Shown: positions 21,416 to 31,509, counted from the stretch's first letter. The stretch: 64,000 nt of DNA from Geomonas silvestris (GCF_014193515.1 NZ_BLXX01000007.1:159436-223435); one strand, 5' to 3'. A program made the numbers and translations. The notes: generated from the sequence alone by a model not told the origin.

Positions 21416-21436
21416 CACCGGAAAGGGAGCGCACCG

Positions 21437-22372
21437 ATGTCCGCCCAAGAGACGATGTGGCTGGTCTTTGCCCTGATGATCGGGGTGATGTTCCTGGCCG
21501 ACCTGTGGCTTTTCAACCGCAACAGTCACGAGATACGCTTCCGCGAGGCCCTGACCTGGACCCTGGTCTGGGTGGGTCTCGCACTCGCCTTCAACGGCGG
21601 GATCTGGTACTTCCTGGGGCACGACAAGGCGCTTGAGTTCCTGGCGGGGTACCTGATCGAGGAGTCGCTCTCGGTCGACAACCTGTTCGTCTTCATCATG
21701 ATCTTCGCCTTCTTCAAGGTCTCCCGGGCCCAGCAGCCGAAGATCCTCAAGTGGGGGATCATCGGCGCCCTGGTACTGCGGGGGATCTTCATCGTGGTGG
21801 GGATCGGCCTCATAGAGCGCTTCCACTGGATGATCTACCTGTTCGGGGTGGTGCTTTGCTACACCGGACTCAAGATGGCCTTCAAGCCCGAGGAGCAGGT
21901 GGAACCGGAGAAGAGCCTGGTGGTGCGGCTTTTGCGCCGGGTCATGCCGATCACCCGGAAGCAGCACGGCGATCGTTTCTTCGTGAAGCGGCGCGGCGTG
22001 TGGGCGGCGACGCCGCTTTTGCTCACCCTGGTCGTCGTGGAGACGAGCGATCTGATCTTCGCCATCGACTCGATCCCCGCGGTCCTCGCGGTGACCCGGG
22101 ACCCCTTCATCGTGTACAGCTCGAACGTCTTCGCCATCATGGGGCTGCGCTCCCTGTACTACCTCCTGGCCCACGTCATGGAGATGTTCCGCTACCTTAA
22201 GTTCGGCGTCTCCCTGATCCTCGCCTTCGTGGGGGCCAAGATGCTGTTGACCGACCTGGTGGAGATCCCGCTGGCGCTCTCCTTGGGGGTGATCGTCGGG
22301 ACGCTGGCCGTAGCGATCCTGGTTTCGGTTGTGGCGGGTAAGGCAGGGGATAAGGCAGGGACCGGGGACTAG
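21437..22372 (+). CDS. TerC/Alx-family integral membrane protein (probable Mn2+ exporter)
   Basis: A 311-residue protein with about nine membrane segments. TerC-family signatures: FLAGYLIEESLSVDNLFVFI and VVVETSDLIFAIDSIPAVLA, each carrying the conserved Asp that lies in the putative ion path. E. coli Alx, the relative with this layout, is governed by a Mn riboswitch, matching the element upstream. The gene is cotranscribed with htpX (21-nt gap). Its last codons and the TAG stop lie in a copy of a GGGACTAG-type intergenic repeat, giving a tail AGDKAGTGD of probable repeat origin. Confidence 0.93.
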   Translation: MSAQETMWLVFALMIGVMFLADLWLFNRNSHEIRFREALTWTLVWVGLALAFNGGIWYFLGHDKALEFLAGYLIEESLSVDNLFVFIMIFAFFKVSRAQQPKILKWGIIGALVLRGIFIVVGIGLIERFHWMIYLFGVVLCYTGLKMAFKPEEQVEPEKSLVVRLLRRVMPITRKQHGDRFFVKRRGVWAATPLLLTLVVVETSDLIFAIDSIPAVLAVTRDPFIVYSSNVFAIMGLRSLYYLLAHVMEMFRYLKFGVSLILAFVGAKMLLTDLVEIPLALSLGVIVGTLAVAILVSVVAGKAGDKAGTGD

Positions 22373-22445
22373 AGACTTGAAGTGAGGCAGGGGCTCGGAC
22401 TGGTGGGGCGGGACGAAAGGCAGGGACTGGAGGCTGGGGACTATC
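22340..22445. repeat. GGGACTAGGGGCTGG-family repeat overlapping terC 3' end
   Basis: Degenerate purine-rich units (AAGGCAGGG twice, ACCGGGGACTAG, GCAGGGACTGG, GGCTGGGGACT). The family recurs at 50055-50082, again overlapping a gene's stop codon, and inverted at 6137-6162. Confidence 0.55.
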
Positions 22446-22450
22446 TGCGT

Positions 22451-22488
22451 AAAACGGGCACCTGACCCTTCGGTCGGTGCCCGTTTTT
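22451..22488 (+). terminator. Intrinsic terminator after terC
   Basis: AAACGGGCACC pairs with GGTGCCCGTTT around a short loop containing CCTTCGG, followed by TTTTTCTTT. The A-run on the other side may let it act for the minus-strand CNNM gene as well. Confidence 0.85.
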
Positions 22489-22515
22489 CTTTGGCTGACG
22501 CTTTGCCGCACCCCG

Positions 22516-23832
22516 CTACTCGACCGGGGCCTCGGGCTCGTTTTTGGTGATCTTCACCTGGGAGATGGCGGTGCGGGTCACCTCGACACAGGTGAGGGTG
22601 AACCCCTGGAGTTCGATGCTCTCGCCCTGCTCGGGGAAGCGTCCCAGACGGTCCAGGATGAGCCCCGCCAGGGTATCGAAGGGGAGATCGTCCCCCAGTT
22701 CCATCTCGAGGAGGTCCTCCAGGTCGGAGACGGAGATGAGGGCATCCACCAGGTAACTGCCGTCCGCCAGCACCTGCACGGTGCTCGGCTCTCCCACGTC
22801 GTGCTCGTCCTCGATCTCGCCTACGAGCTCCTCCAGGAGGTCTTCGGTGGTGACGATCCCGGAGATCCCGCCGTACTCGTCGACCACGAAGGCCATGTGC
22901 ACCCGGGTCTTCTGCATCTCCTTCAAGAGTTCGCTCACCTTCTTCCCCTCGGGGACGAAGAACGGGGGGCGCACGATGGAACGGATGTCGAAATCGGGCT
23001 CGCGCACCATGCGCCCCAAGAGGTCCTTGCCGTGGATGAACCCGACGGTCTCCTCGATGCTCCCCAGGTAGACCGGGTAGCGCGAGTACATGTTGTCCAG
23101 CACCCCGTTTAAGATCTCCTCCTTGGGGAGGCTCAGGTCGAAGGCGACCACCCGGGTCCGGGGGACCATCACCTCGCGCACGGCGGTGTGGGTGAAGTCG
23201 AAGATGTTGTCGATGAAGGTGTGCTCGGTCTCGGAGAAGATGCCGCTTTCGTGCCCCTCGGCCACGATGTGCTGCACCTCCTCGCGGGTCATGAAGGCCC
23301 GGCCCTCCCCCTGGATGCGCAAAAGGGTAAGCACGGCCTTGCTGGAATAGGTCAAGAGCGCCACGAGGACGGAGGCCACCCGGGCCAGGAAGTTCACCAC
23401 CGGGGCGACCCTGAGCGAGAGGGTGTCGGCGTACTGGAGCCCCAGGGTCTTGGGGACCAGCTCGCCCACGATGAGCAGGAGGTAGGAGATGGTGGCGACC
23501 ACGACGGAGAGCGAGAGCGGCTCGGCGGCGTTTCGGATCACCGCGAACTGCGAGTGCTGCAAAAGAGGGCGCAGGTAATCGACGGCGATGACGCCACCGA
23601 CCGCGGAGGCGGTGGAGCCGACCACGGTCATGCCGATCTGCACGATGGCGAGCAGGCGATGGGGGTCCTTCTGCAGCCCGTCGACGATGACCGCGCGGTA
23701 GTCCCCCTGGTTCACCAACTGGGCGATCCTGCTTTTTCTGACGGAGATGATGGCGAATTCGGAACAGGCGAAGAAGCCGTTGACGACGATGAGGACGCAG
23801 ACCAGCAAAAGCTCGAGGAAAACGGTATCCAA
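22516..23832 (-). CDS. CNNM/CorC-family transporter (DUF21-CBS-CorC_HlyC)
   Basis: A protein of about 438 residues. The N-terminal DUF21 membrane domain (about residues 1-190, [20 protein letters not shown] then [12 protein letters not shown]), two CBS domains (about 200-320, [20 protein letters not shown]) and the CorC_HlyC domain (340-430) are all present. Family members move Mg2+/Co2+ or act in ion homeostasis, often labelled hemolysin. I favour the TTG at 23832 with GGAGG 4 nt upstream and a product starting at the usual family position; an ATG at 23856 lacks a ribosome-binding site. Convergent with terC across the terminator. Confidence 0.9.
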   Translation of the reverse strand: MDTVFLELLLVCVLIVVNGFFACSEFAIISVRKSRIAQLVNQGDYRAVIVDGLQKDPHRLLAIVQIGMTVVGSTASAVGGVIAVDYLRPLLQHSQFAVIRNAAEPLSLSVVVATISYLLLIVGELVPKTLGLQYADTLSLRVAPVVNFLARVASVLVALLTYSSKAVLTLLRIQGEGRAFMTREEVQHIVAEGHESGIFSETEHTFIDNIFDFTHTAVREVMVPRTRVVAFDLSLPKEEILNGVLDNMYSRYPVYLGSIEETVGFIHGKDLLGRMVREPDFDIRSIVRPPFFVPEGKKVSELLKEMQKTRVHMAFVVDEYGGISGIVTTEDLLEELVGEIEDEHDVGEPSTVQVLADGSYLVDALISVSDLEDLLEMELGDDLPFDTLAGLILDRLGRFPEQGESIELQGFTLTCVEVTRTAISQVKITKNEPEAPVE

Positions 23833-23998
23833 CTCTCCTCCCGGGAAGGGTGTCATGACAGTAGCGGCGCCGGCTCTGCGGCGTCCACGCCGGCTGGAAA
23901 CCGGGTGTTTTTACGGCGTTTCATTTTCACCGTTAAATGATTTTCTGTCAAACCTTTTGTGGGGTTGCGGCGCAACAGGGCCCGGCGCACCGCCGCCC

Positions 23999-24499
23999 TC
24001 ACTTGCCGATCTTGAAGGAGAGCAGGAAGCGCTCCCCCTCGCACTGGAAGGGGATTACCAGGGTCCCCGCCTGGGAGATGCTCTCCAGGTTGTAGTCGCT
24101 GCCGTAGATGACCGTGGGGGTGGAGAGGTTGAGGTCGCTCCCCTTGGGAGAGAAGATGTGCTTCACGTCGCCTCCCACCATGTTGGCCATCTCGCCCATG
24201 GCGTCGTTCACATCCTCGTCGATATCGGCGACCTCCATGCCGAGCATGTTGGAGGCGACCTTCAGGGCGAGCGCCTTGGGGCAGTGCAGCGCCAAGAGCC
24301 CGGTGTAGCTCCCCGCGAGCCCGACCATGCTGGTGAGTGTCTCATGAAAGCTGGTGACCGGCTCGGTCAGGGGGTACTGGTCAACCACATCAAGCATCAC
24401 CATGGTGGAGAAGACACCTTTGGTGATCTCCGCGATTTTCAAGCGAACCTCGTCCTCCGTCAGGTTCACCGCGCTCAAGACTTCTGCTTCCAACCCCAT
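23999..24499 (-). CDS. CheX-like chemotaxis phosphatase
   Basis: A 166-residue single-domain protein of the CheC/CheX/FliY phosphatase superfamily. The signature helix DVNDAMGEMANMVGGDVKHI carries the Glu and Asn expected at the CheY-P dephosphorylation site. The first helix region (AEITKGVFSTMVMLDVV) corresponds to the dimer face. It stands alone, without cheA or cheY beside it. In Geobacterales such orphan CheX proteins serve several chemosensory-like pathways, so the partner is unknown. The ATG 24499 is preceded by AGGAGG about 7 nt away. Confidence 0.85.
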   Translation of the reverse strand: MGLEAEVLSAVNLTEDEVRLKIAEITKGVFSTMVMLDVVDQYPLTEPVTSFHETLTSMVGLAGSYTGLLALHCPKALALKVASNMLGMEVADIDEDVNDAMGEMANMVGGDVKHIFSPKGSDLNLSTPTVIYGSDYNLESISQAGTLVIPFQCEGERFLLSFKIGK

Positions 24500-24903
24500 C
24501 TGAGAGCCTCCTGTAAGTTAATGAAGTGTAGTCTACCCAGTTTTGCCGGAAAAAAAAGACGGGGTGAAAAAAAAGAGGGCGGCTGACGGCAAATCGCCCC
24601 CTGTCCTCGTTTTTTTCAAGGGTTCATCCGGGATTTACGAGAAGGCGTCCAATGAGGCTCCCTCTCCCCTTGCGGGAGAGGGGAAGGGTGAGGGGGAAGG
24701 CGCCACCTCATTGCATATGGCAGCTTCACCCACCCCCCTACCCCCTCCCGTCAAGGGAGGGGGGAAGGCGGTCTTCCCGAAACTGTCGGAAGAACCTTTG
24801 CGAAGCGGGGGACGTGCGGGGCTTTCTTGAGCGCTGGGTGGGAGGGCTTCTGGTCTTCGGAGTTTGCCGGAAGAGGGACGACACCGGTCGCCGGCGCCGC
24901 GGT
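24500..24903. other. Intergenic region with palindromic repeat unit
   Basis: No gene seen. An A-rich run (24549-24574) follows the cheX start, then the palindromic element at 24658-24770, then unremarkable sequence up to the MAT stop codon. Confidence 0.6.
24658..24770 (+). repeat. Paired-palindrome intergenic element (copy A)
   Basis: The palindrome CCTCTCCCCTTGCGGGAGAGG is joined through GGGTGAGGGGGAAGGCGCC and CCTCATTGC to GGCAGCTTCACCCACCCCC and a second palindrome CCCTCCCGTCAAGGGAGGG. A near-identical unit in the opposite orientation is at 57492-57583. Single palindromes of the same type lie at 52966-52990 and 60770-60794. Confidence 0.75.
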
Positions 24904-26106
24904 TCAGCTTACCGCGGACTCGCCGCGGGCGAGGGAGAGGCAGAAGGAGCCGATGTGGGAGAGTTCGCGCTGCAGGAGTTCCTCGACGCGGTCGGTCACC
25001 TCGGCGAGCTGCCGGCCGCGGGCCAGCATGAGCTGGGCGTTCGCCATGAGCGGCCGGTCCACCGGGTCGCCGATCTGGCTCAAAAGGAGCACGTAGGCTC
25101 CGCTCACCCCGTCCACCTTCTGGCAGATCTCGCGGGCCAAACGGTGCGCCAGGATGCTGTAGATCTTACCCACGTGGCTCATCGGGTTCTTGCCGGCCGC
25201 GGCCTCGGTGCCGATAGGGCGCCCGATGGGTATGAGACCGTTCACCCGGTTGCCGCGCCCCACCTGCCCGGAGTCGGCGTCCTCGGCCGAGGTCCCCAGG
25301 AGCGAGAGGTAGACCCCTCCCAGCCCCCTCCCCTGCTGGTCCAGGGTGTTGAAGTGCAGGGTGACCCGCCCGAAGCCGCCGCGCTCGGCCATGAAGCGGT
25401 ACATCTCGGCACGGACCAGCTCCTTGCGGGCGAAGTACTCGGCCTCGGAGCCGATGCGCCCGGCCAGAAGCGGCATCGCCACGGTGAGGTCGAGCTCGTC
25501 GCGAAAACGGAGCCCCATCACCTTGACGTCCTCGCCGGTCTCGGGGAAGCGCTCCTTGAAGGAGACGGCGTTCAGCTCCTGCTCGAGGGCGAGCACGGCC
25601 TGCTCGGTGGGGCTCAAGGGGTAGTAGCCGACGGCCGCCGAGGTGTCGTTGGCGCCGCGCACCGCACCGGGGCGCACGAAGATGTCGGTTAACTCCTGGG
25701 AGCCCGGAGCGAGCTTGAAGCGGATCCTCAGGTGCCGGTCCGGGTCGACGCCGCGCAGGTGCTGGCGGAACCAGTCCCGGACCGCCTTCTGGGCTATCTG
25801 CTCCACCGGGATGTTCTTCCCCTGGAAGGAGAAGGTGGCCCGGTCCCCGACGGTGAGTTCCATCGGCTCGAGCACCTCGCCGCCGCCAAACCCCCTGCTG
25901 ACCCGGCCCGCCGCCAAAAGCCCCTTGTCGATGTTGTGGTGCAGGATGGTGCCGAACTCCTTCAGGTAGGCCTGGGAGAGCGCCACCGAGATGGCCTCCA
26001 TGACGCTGTCGCAGATCTGGTCCGGGTGCCCCACCCCCTTGCGCTCCACCATTTCCACGTTCTGTTCGGTGACGCTCCCGCCGGTATGCTGTTCCACGAG
26101 AATCAT
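24904..26106 (-). CDS. Archaeal-type methionine adenosyltransferase
   Basis: A 400-residue S-adenosylmethionine synthetase of the archaeal family, unrelated in overall sequence to standard bacterial MetK. Diagnostic segments: VEMVERKGVGHPDQICDSVM near the N-terminus, HHNIDKGLLAAGRV, GLGGVYLSLLGTSAEDADSG and RPIGTEAAAGKNPMSHVGKI. It would make AdoMet from methionine and ATP. AAAGGAGGC lies 5 nt before the ATG at 26106. A GC-rich hairpin (CCCGCGCC/GGCGCGGG) precedes it but no SAM riboswitch is recognisable. Archaeal-type MAT is uncommon in bacteria. The window holds no MetK, but the rest of the genome is not visible. Confidence 0.92.
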   Translation of the reverse strand: MILVEQHTGGSVTEQNVEMVERKGVGHPDQICDSVMEAISVALSQAYLKEFGTILHHNIDKGLLAAGRVSRGFGGGEVLEPMELTVGDRATFSFQGKNIPVEQIAQKAVRDWFRQHLRGVDPDRHLRIRFKLAPGSQELTDIFVRPGAVRGANDTSAAVGYYPLSPTEQAVLALEQELNAVSFKERFPETGEDVKVMGLRFRDELDLTVAMPLLAGRIGSEAEYFARKELVRAEMYRFMAERGGFGRVTLHFNTLDQQGRGLGGVYLSLLGTSAEDADSGQVGRGNRVNGLIPIGRPIGTEAAAGKNPMSHVGKIYSILAHRLAREICQKVDGVSGAYVLLLSQIGDPVDRPLMANAQLMLARGRQLAEVTDRVEELLQRELSHIGSFCLSLARGESAVS

Positions 26107-26221
26107 GGAGCCTCCTTTGCCGCGGCACGGCGGGCCCCCGCGCCTGGCGCGGGCAGCCCCTGAACAGTGTAGCCCTCAATGACCGGAGATCAATGAAAAG
26201 GGGAGGCTTGACCGCGACCAT

Positions 26222-26290
26222 GAGGAGAGCCAGGGAGGTAAGTGACGTAAGGGACCTAAGGGACGGAAGGGACCAAGCTGACCTAGGGGA
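26222..26290. repeat. AAGGGACNN nine-base repeat, copy 4
   Basis: The cleanest array: GTAAGGGAC, CTAAGGGAC, GGAAGGGAC, then degenerate ACCTAGGGGACG. Lies between the fxsA-like gene and the MAT gene. Confidence 0.6.
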
Positions 26291-26304
26291 CGAAGCGGTG
26301 GGCG

Positions 26305-26697
26305 TCAGTAGTGGCGGCGCACCAGGAAGCCGCCGCGCGCCAGGCGGGACTGGAGCCACAGGCCGAGCCAGAGCTTGATGAGCCTGCGGGTCGCGGGGAT
26401 GAGGAAGAAGATGGCGATGAGGTCGGTGCAGAAACCGGGGAGGACGAGGAGGAGCCCACCCAAAAGGATGAGGGCGCCGTCCAGAAGCTGCGCGGCCGGA
26501 AGCCGCCCCTGGGCCAGCTCGCCGCGCACCTGGTCCAGGATGCGGAACCCCTGGCTGCGCACCAGAAAGGCTCCGGCGAGGCTCACGGCCAAGAGGAGCG
26601 CCGCGGTGGGGAGCCCCCCGATTGCCGAGCCGACCTTGATGATGAGGTAGATCTCGAGGACCGGGACGGCGAGTAAGAGGAGGAATAGTTTAAACAT
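26305..26697 (-). CDS. FxsA-family membrane protein
   Basis: A 130-residue protein matching FxsA: two N-terminal membrane segments (FKLFLLLLAVPVLEIYLIIK and PTAALLLAVSLAGAFLVRSQ), a short cytoplasmic helix with GFRILDQVRGELAQGRLPA, then another hydrophobic pair (GALILLGGLLLVLPGFCTDL). E. coli FxsA overproduction relieves phage T7 exclusion, but its normal role is unknown. It lies 17 nt downstream of the sigma-54 regulator gene on the same strand and is probably cotranscribed. Confidence 0.88.
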   Translation of the reverse strand: MFKLFLLLLAVPVLEIYLIIKVGSAIGGLPTAALLLAVSLAGAFLVRSQGFRILDQVRGELAQGRLPAAQLLDGALILLGGLLLVLPGFCTDLIAIFFLIPATRRLIKLWLGLWLQSRLARGGFLVRRHY

Positions 26698-26714
26698 GTT
26701 TGCGAAGCTTCCCG

Positions 26715-28091
<1,377 letters not shown>

Positions 28092-28116
28092 GGTCGGTCC
28101 CTGCGGTTTGCCGGCG

Positions 28117-29310
28117 TCAGGCGGAAAGGCCCACTTCCCGGGCGAGTTCGCGCCAGGCGGGGAGCGAGCGCTCGATCATCCCCTGGTCCACGCAGTAGGC
28201 GATGCGGAAGTAGCCGGGAGCGCCGAAGCCGGCACCCGGGACCAAGAGGATGCGGTGCTTCTGGGCGAGCTTCACGAACTCGACGTCGTCGGCCAGAGGC
28301 GACTTGGGGAAGAAGTAGAAGGCGCCGTCGGGTTTCACCATCTCGAAGCCCAGACCGGTGAGGGCGTCGTAGAGCAGGTCGCGCTTTCTCTGGTAGAGGG
28401 CGATGTCGACCGAGACGTGCTGCAGGTCGGCCACCAGGCGCTGCATGAGCGCCGGCGCGTTGACGAAGCCGAGCACCCGGTTGGAGAAGACCGTCCCCTC
28501 CATGAACTGCTCCACGTTGTTCATGCGCGGGTTGGCCGCCAGGTAGCCGATGCGCTCGCCGGGGAGCGCCAGGTCTTTCGAGTGCGAGGTGACGATGACC
28601 GAGTTTTTCACGTAGCGGAAGATGTTGGGGACGCTCTTGCCGTCGTAGACGATGCGGGCGTAGGGCTCGTCGGAGATCACGCAGATCTGGCGGCCGAACT
28701 GGGCCTCCTTGGCGCTCACCAGCTCGCCCAGGCGGGCCAGGGTCTCGGCCGGGTAGATGACGCCGGTCGGGTTGTTGGGGGAGCAGATGATGATGGCCCG
28801 GGTCTTCTCGGTGATGGCGGCGCCGATGGCGTCCACGTCGAGCTGGAAGGTGTCGCGGTCGGTCCAGACCACCACCGGCTGGCCGCCGTGGTTGTCGATG
28901 TAGAAGCGGTACTCGACGAAGTAGGGCGCGAGCAGGATCACCTCGTCGTCGGGGTTCAGGATGGTCTTCAAGACCACGTTGAGGGCGCCGCCGGCGCCGC
29001 AGGTCATCACCACGTGGTCCCCCTTCACGGGGAGGTCGGAGGCGCTGGACAAAAGGCGCGCCACGGCGTTACGGGTCTCCAGGTAGCCGGCGTTGTTCAT
29101 GTAGCGGTGCATCCCCGGCAAGGGGGCCTGGGCGAGCTTTAAGAACTCGCCGTGGAACTGCTGGGGCGGCTCGACGTCGGGGTTTCCCAGGGTAAAGTCG
29201 TAGACCTGGTCGGCGCCGAACTGCTGGCGCAGCCGCTCCCCTTCCTCGAACATCTTCCTGATCCACGATGAATTGGCGATGAAACCGGCTATCTTTCGGG
29301 CAACGGCCAT
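28117..29310 (-). CDS. Class I/II pyridoxal-phosphate aminotransferase
   Basis: A 397-residue fold-type I aminotransferase. Substrate-side motif FTLGNPDVEPPQ, the NPTG motif in CSPNNPTGVIYPAE, the Asp in VISDEPYARIVYDG, and the PLP lysine in SHSKDLALPGERIGYLA. The sequence resembles the family annotated as pyridoxal phosphate-dependent aminotransferase in Geobacter; the amino acid used cannot be told. I chose ATG 29310 with AAGGAG about 10 nt upstream over 29385. It lies 25 nt upstream of the sigma-54 regulator, so cotranscription is likely. Confidence 0.88.
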   Translation of the reverse strand: MAVARKIAGFIANSSWIRKMFEEGERLRQQFGADQVYDFTLGNPDVEPPQQFHGEFLKLAQAPLPGMHRYMNNAGYLETRNAVARLLSSASDLPVKGDHVVMTCGAGGALNVVLKTILNPDDEVILLAPYFVEYRFYIDNHGGQPVVVWTDRDTFQLDVDAIGAAITEKTRAIIICSPNNPTGVIYPAETLARLGELVSAKEAQFGRQICVISDEPYARIVYDGKSVPNIFRYVKNSVIVTSHSKDLALPGERIGYLAANPRMNNVEQFMEGTVFSNRVLGFVNAPALMQRLVADLQHVSVDIALYQRKRDLLYDALTGLGFEMVKPDGAFYFFPKSPLADDVEFVKLAQKHRILLVPGAGFGAPGYFRIAYCVDQGMIERSLPAWRELAREVGLSA

Positions 29311-29696
29311 GTCGAGCGCACTCCTTGCAGTGTTTTTCAAGTTTTTTAACACACTATTGGCGGGGGGGGCAAGGCGTAAAGGCAACGGGGAAAGGAAAGG
29401 CGGGGGGGCGTTGAAGGGTTACCTCGTTGAGTGGTGAGGCGCTAAGGTGTTGGGTGACTTCGGGAGAAGGCGTTGAAAGGCGAATCCCCCCTGTCCCCAC
29501 TTGCGCAAAGCGTTGAAATATCTAAGCTTTTTCCGGCTAAAGGTCACGCTTTTCAGGTGCACCCGCTGAACCGTTGCTCCTTCTGTCGCCCGCGTCCACG
29601 CAAAAAAAGGGATCGGCAGCTGCGCCGATCCCTTTTCTCATCCAGGCTACCTGCAACGACGCAACGGTAGTAGCGCCGTGCGCCCGCCGGGCCGTG
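29311..29696. other. Intergenic region between aminotransferase and ychJ-like genes
   Basis: No gene is supported. It holds the aminotransferase ribosome-binding site near 29320, a G-rich stretch (29360-29410), the inverse of the TGACGCTTTGCC-like word (GCGCAAAGCGTTGA about 29504), and the ychJ-side terminator at 29602-29636. Confidence 0.5.
29602..29636 (-). terminator. Intrinsic terminator of ychJ-like gene
   Basis: AAAAGGGATCGGC pairs with GCCGATCCCTTTT around a 6-nt loop; on the minus strand a seven-base T-run follows. Confidence 0.85.
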
Positions 29697-30182
29697 CTAC
29701 TTGCCGCAGCACTTCTTGTACTTCTGGCCGCTGCCGCAGCTGCAGGGGTCGTTGCGCCCGATCTTCGGGCCGCGCACCAGCGGCTGCTGCCCGACCGACT
29801 TCCCGTCGGTGAAGTACCAGCGGCCGGCCTCCTTCTTGAAGGCCGCCAGCTCGTGGTGCACCTTCTCGTCCCCCTTCTCGGTGTAGCGGGCCACGAACTC
29901 GACCTCGCCTCTGGTGTCCTCGGGGCCGCCATTTTTGGTGGTGACGATCTCCAGCCCGTGCCACTGGGCACTCTCGGCCCACTCCTTGGTGCCGTCGTGA
30001 TCGTACCCCTCGCGGTGCTGGGGGTGGGTGGTAGTGAATATGTAGTCGGTCTCGACCTTCACGTAGGCCGAATAACGCGACCGCATCAGCGCCTCGGCCG
30101 TCTCGGCCGGGCGCACCCCCTTGATGACGGGCTCACAACACTCGGCATAGGCCCGGCCGGTTCCACAGGGACACAACTCCAT
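29697..30182 (-). CDS. YchJ-family protein with SEC-C zinc motifs
   Basis: A 161-residue protein beginning [20 protein letters not shown] and ending [18 protein letters not shown], so a SEC-C zinc-binding motif (CxCx8CC) is present at both ends. Between them lies the NTF2-like YchJ domain ([20 protein letters not shown], then a beta-rich sheet ending RWYFTDG). SEC-C motifs bind Zn and, in SecA, mediate SecB and ribosome contact. The role of YchJ is unknown. It is followed by a strong terminator and lies 50 nt downstream of the Dabb gene. Confidence 0.9.
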   Translation of the reverse strand: MELCPCGTGRAYAECCEPVIKGVRPAETAEALMRSRYSAYVKVETDYIFTTTHPQHREGYDHDGTKEWAESAQWHGLEIVTTKNGGPEDTRGEVEFVARYTEKGDEKVHHELAAFKKEAGRWYFTDGKSVGQQPLVRGPKIGRNDPCSCGSGQKYKKCCGK

Positions 30183-30232
30183 CTCTACTTCCTCCTTCTT
30201 GCTCTTCGTAAAATCTCTGCCTTAGGGCAGCA

Positions 30233-30523
30233 TCAGCTCTCGTAGTCGGCGGCGGTGACCTGGGAGCAGACGCTCCTCATGTAGGCCGCCACCTCGTTGG
30301 CATGGTAGGGGTGCACCTGGTAGGCCTGCAGGTCCTCGAGGGAATCGAACTTGGTGACCAGGGCAATGTCGGCGGAACGCTCGGAATGGATCAGGTCCAG
30401 CCCCACCTCCAGGTGGCGCAGCATCTCGACCTTCCCCTCCATGCTCAAAAGCCGCGACTGGGCCTCCTTGACCGCCTCGGGGGTGCGCTCCTTCAATTTG
30501 AAAAGTACGATGTGTGTAATCAT
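30233..30523 (-). CDS. Dabb-family (stress-responsive alpha/beta-barrel) protein
   Basis: A 96-residue protein that reads MITHIVLFKLKERTPEAVKE, with HPYHANEVAAYMRSVCSQVT near the end: the pattern of dimeric Dabb/ferredoxin-like barrel proteins. ATG 30523 is preceded by GAGGAG about 8 nt upstream; the longer in-frame start at 30562 is not needed. The family covers stress proteins and some small-molecule binders, so function is open. Probably the first gene of a short operon with the YchJ-like gene. Confidence 0.85.
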   Translation of the reverse strand: MITHIVLFKLKERTPEAVKEAQSRLLSMEGKVEMLRHLEVGLDLIHSERSADIALVTKFDSLEDLQAYQVHPYHANEVAAYMRSVCSQVTAADYES

Positions 30524-30663
30524 CTGCCCGCTCCTCGCTTGGGTGGTGTCAACCGCAGCCACTTTAATACATCGGCGCCCGCCATCCTGTCAACGACCGC
30601 TGTCCCGGAAAACGAGAAATCCCTCAAATTAAACTTGCATGCCACCATCAATGCTGTTATAAG

Positions 30664-30700
30664 GGCCAACAAGACCATTATTGTCCTGTTGGTATTTTTT
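30664..30700 (+). terminator. Hairpin with T-run upstream of periplasmic protein gene
   Basis: CCAACA pairs with TGTTGG, with an inner GAC/GTC, followed by TATTTTTTAT. It lies between divergent genes and 18 nt before the start of the gene at 30718, so it may be an attenuator in that gene's leader. A promoter-like TTGCAT (30635) and TTATAA (30657) with 16 bp spacing overlap its left edge, which makes the arrangement uncertain. Confidence 0.45.
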
Positions 30701-30717
30701 ATCTCCCGGAGGGGTGC

Positions 30718-31509
30718 ATGGCTGGCATTTTAAAATTCATGTGTATAATGGTACTGGCTTGTTTAATGTATGCCGCACCGGCCCAGGCTGCGCCGAGCGT
30801 GCTCTTCGATGCCGGCCATGGCGAGCGCTTCCTCCCCGGAGCCGACGGTCCGCTGCAGCTCTCCGGATTCGCCGAGATCCTCACCCGTGCCGGGTTCCAG
30901 GTCGGGGCCCTGAAGGAGCCGATCAGCGACCAAAGCCTCGCCGGTGCCGATGCGCTGGTCATCTCGGGGGCCTTCCAGCCGCTGGGAGCCGACGAGATCC
31001 CGGCCCTGATCCGCTTCATGCAGCGCGGCGGGCGGGTCTCCATCATGCTGCACATCGCCCCGCCGCTGGGGGCGCTGCTCGAGCAGCTCGGCATCACCTA
31101 CACAAACGGGGTGATCGAGGAGCAGGAAAACCTCATCGACAACCAGCCCCACGACTTCCGGGTGACCCGGATGCAGGAGCACCCGGTGTTCCAGGGGATC
31201 AAGAGTTTCAGTCTCTACGGGGTCTGGGGGCTCGGCTGCCTGGACCAGCGTTCCCGGAGCGTCGCCACAACCAGCCCGCGCGCCTGGATCGACCTGCGCC
31301 GCAACAGGATCCGCAGCGACGACGAGACCATGTCCTTTACCGTGGTCTGCGCCGGCGAGGTCGGCCGGGGGGGCTTCCTGGTCTTCGGCGACGACGCGAT
31401 CTTCCAGAACAAGTTTCTCACGCAGGAAAACCGGACGCTCGGCGAGAACCTGGCTTCCTGGCTCAAAACCGGCAAGACTCCCCTTGAGGGTACCGGCGTT
31501 TCCCGCTGA
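30718..31509 (+). CDS. Secreted protein with DUF4350/GATase-like fold
   Basis: A 263-residue protein with a Sec signal peptide ([19 protein letters not shown], cleavage about residue 24). The body starts [20 protein letters not shown], followed by [20 protein letters not shown] and [20 protein letters not shown]; alternating strands and helices of this kind occur in DUF4350 and ThuA-like proteins that resemble class I glutamine amidotransferases, but no catalytic Cys is visible. GGAGGGG lies 4 nt before the ATG. Desulfoferrodoxin follows after 35 nt, so the pair may be cotranscribed. Function unknown. Confidence 0.75.
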   Translation: MAGILKFMCIMVLACLMYAAPAQAAPSVLFDAGHGERFLPGADGPLQLSGFAEILTRAGFQVGALKEPISDQSLAGADALVISGAFQPLGADEIPALIRFMQRGGRVSIMLHIAPPLGALLEQLGITYTNGVIEEQENLIDNQPHDFRVTRMQEHPVFQGIKSFSLYGVWGLGCLDQRSRSVATTSPRAWIDLRRNRIRSDDETMSFTVVCAGEVGRGGFLVFGDDAIFQNKFLTQENRTLGENLASWLKTGKTPLEGTGVSR

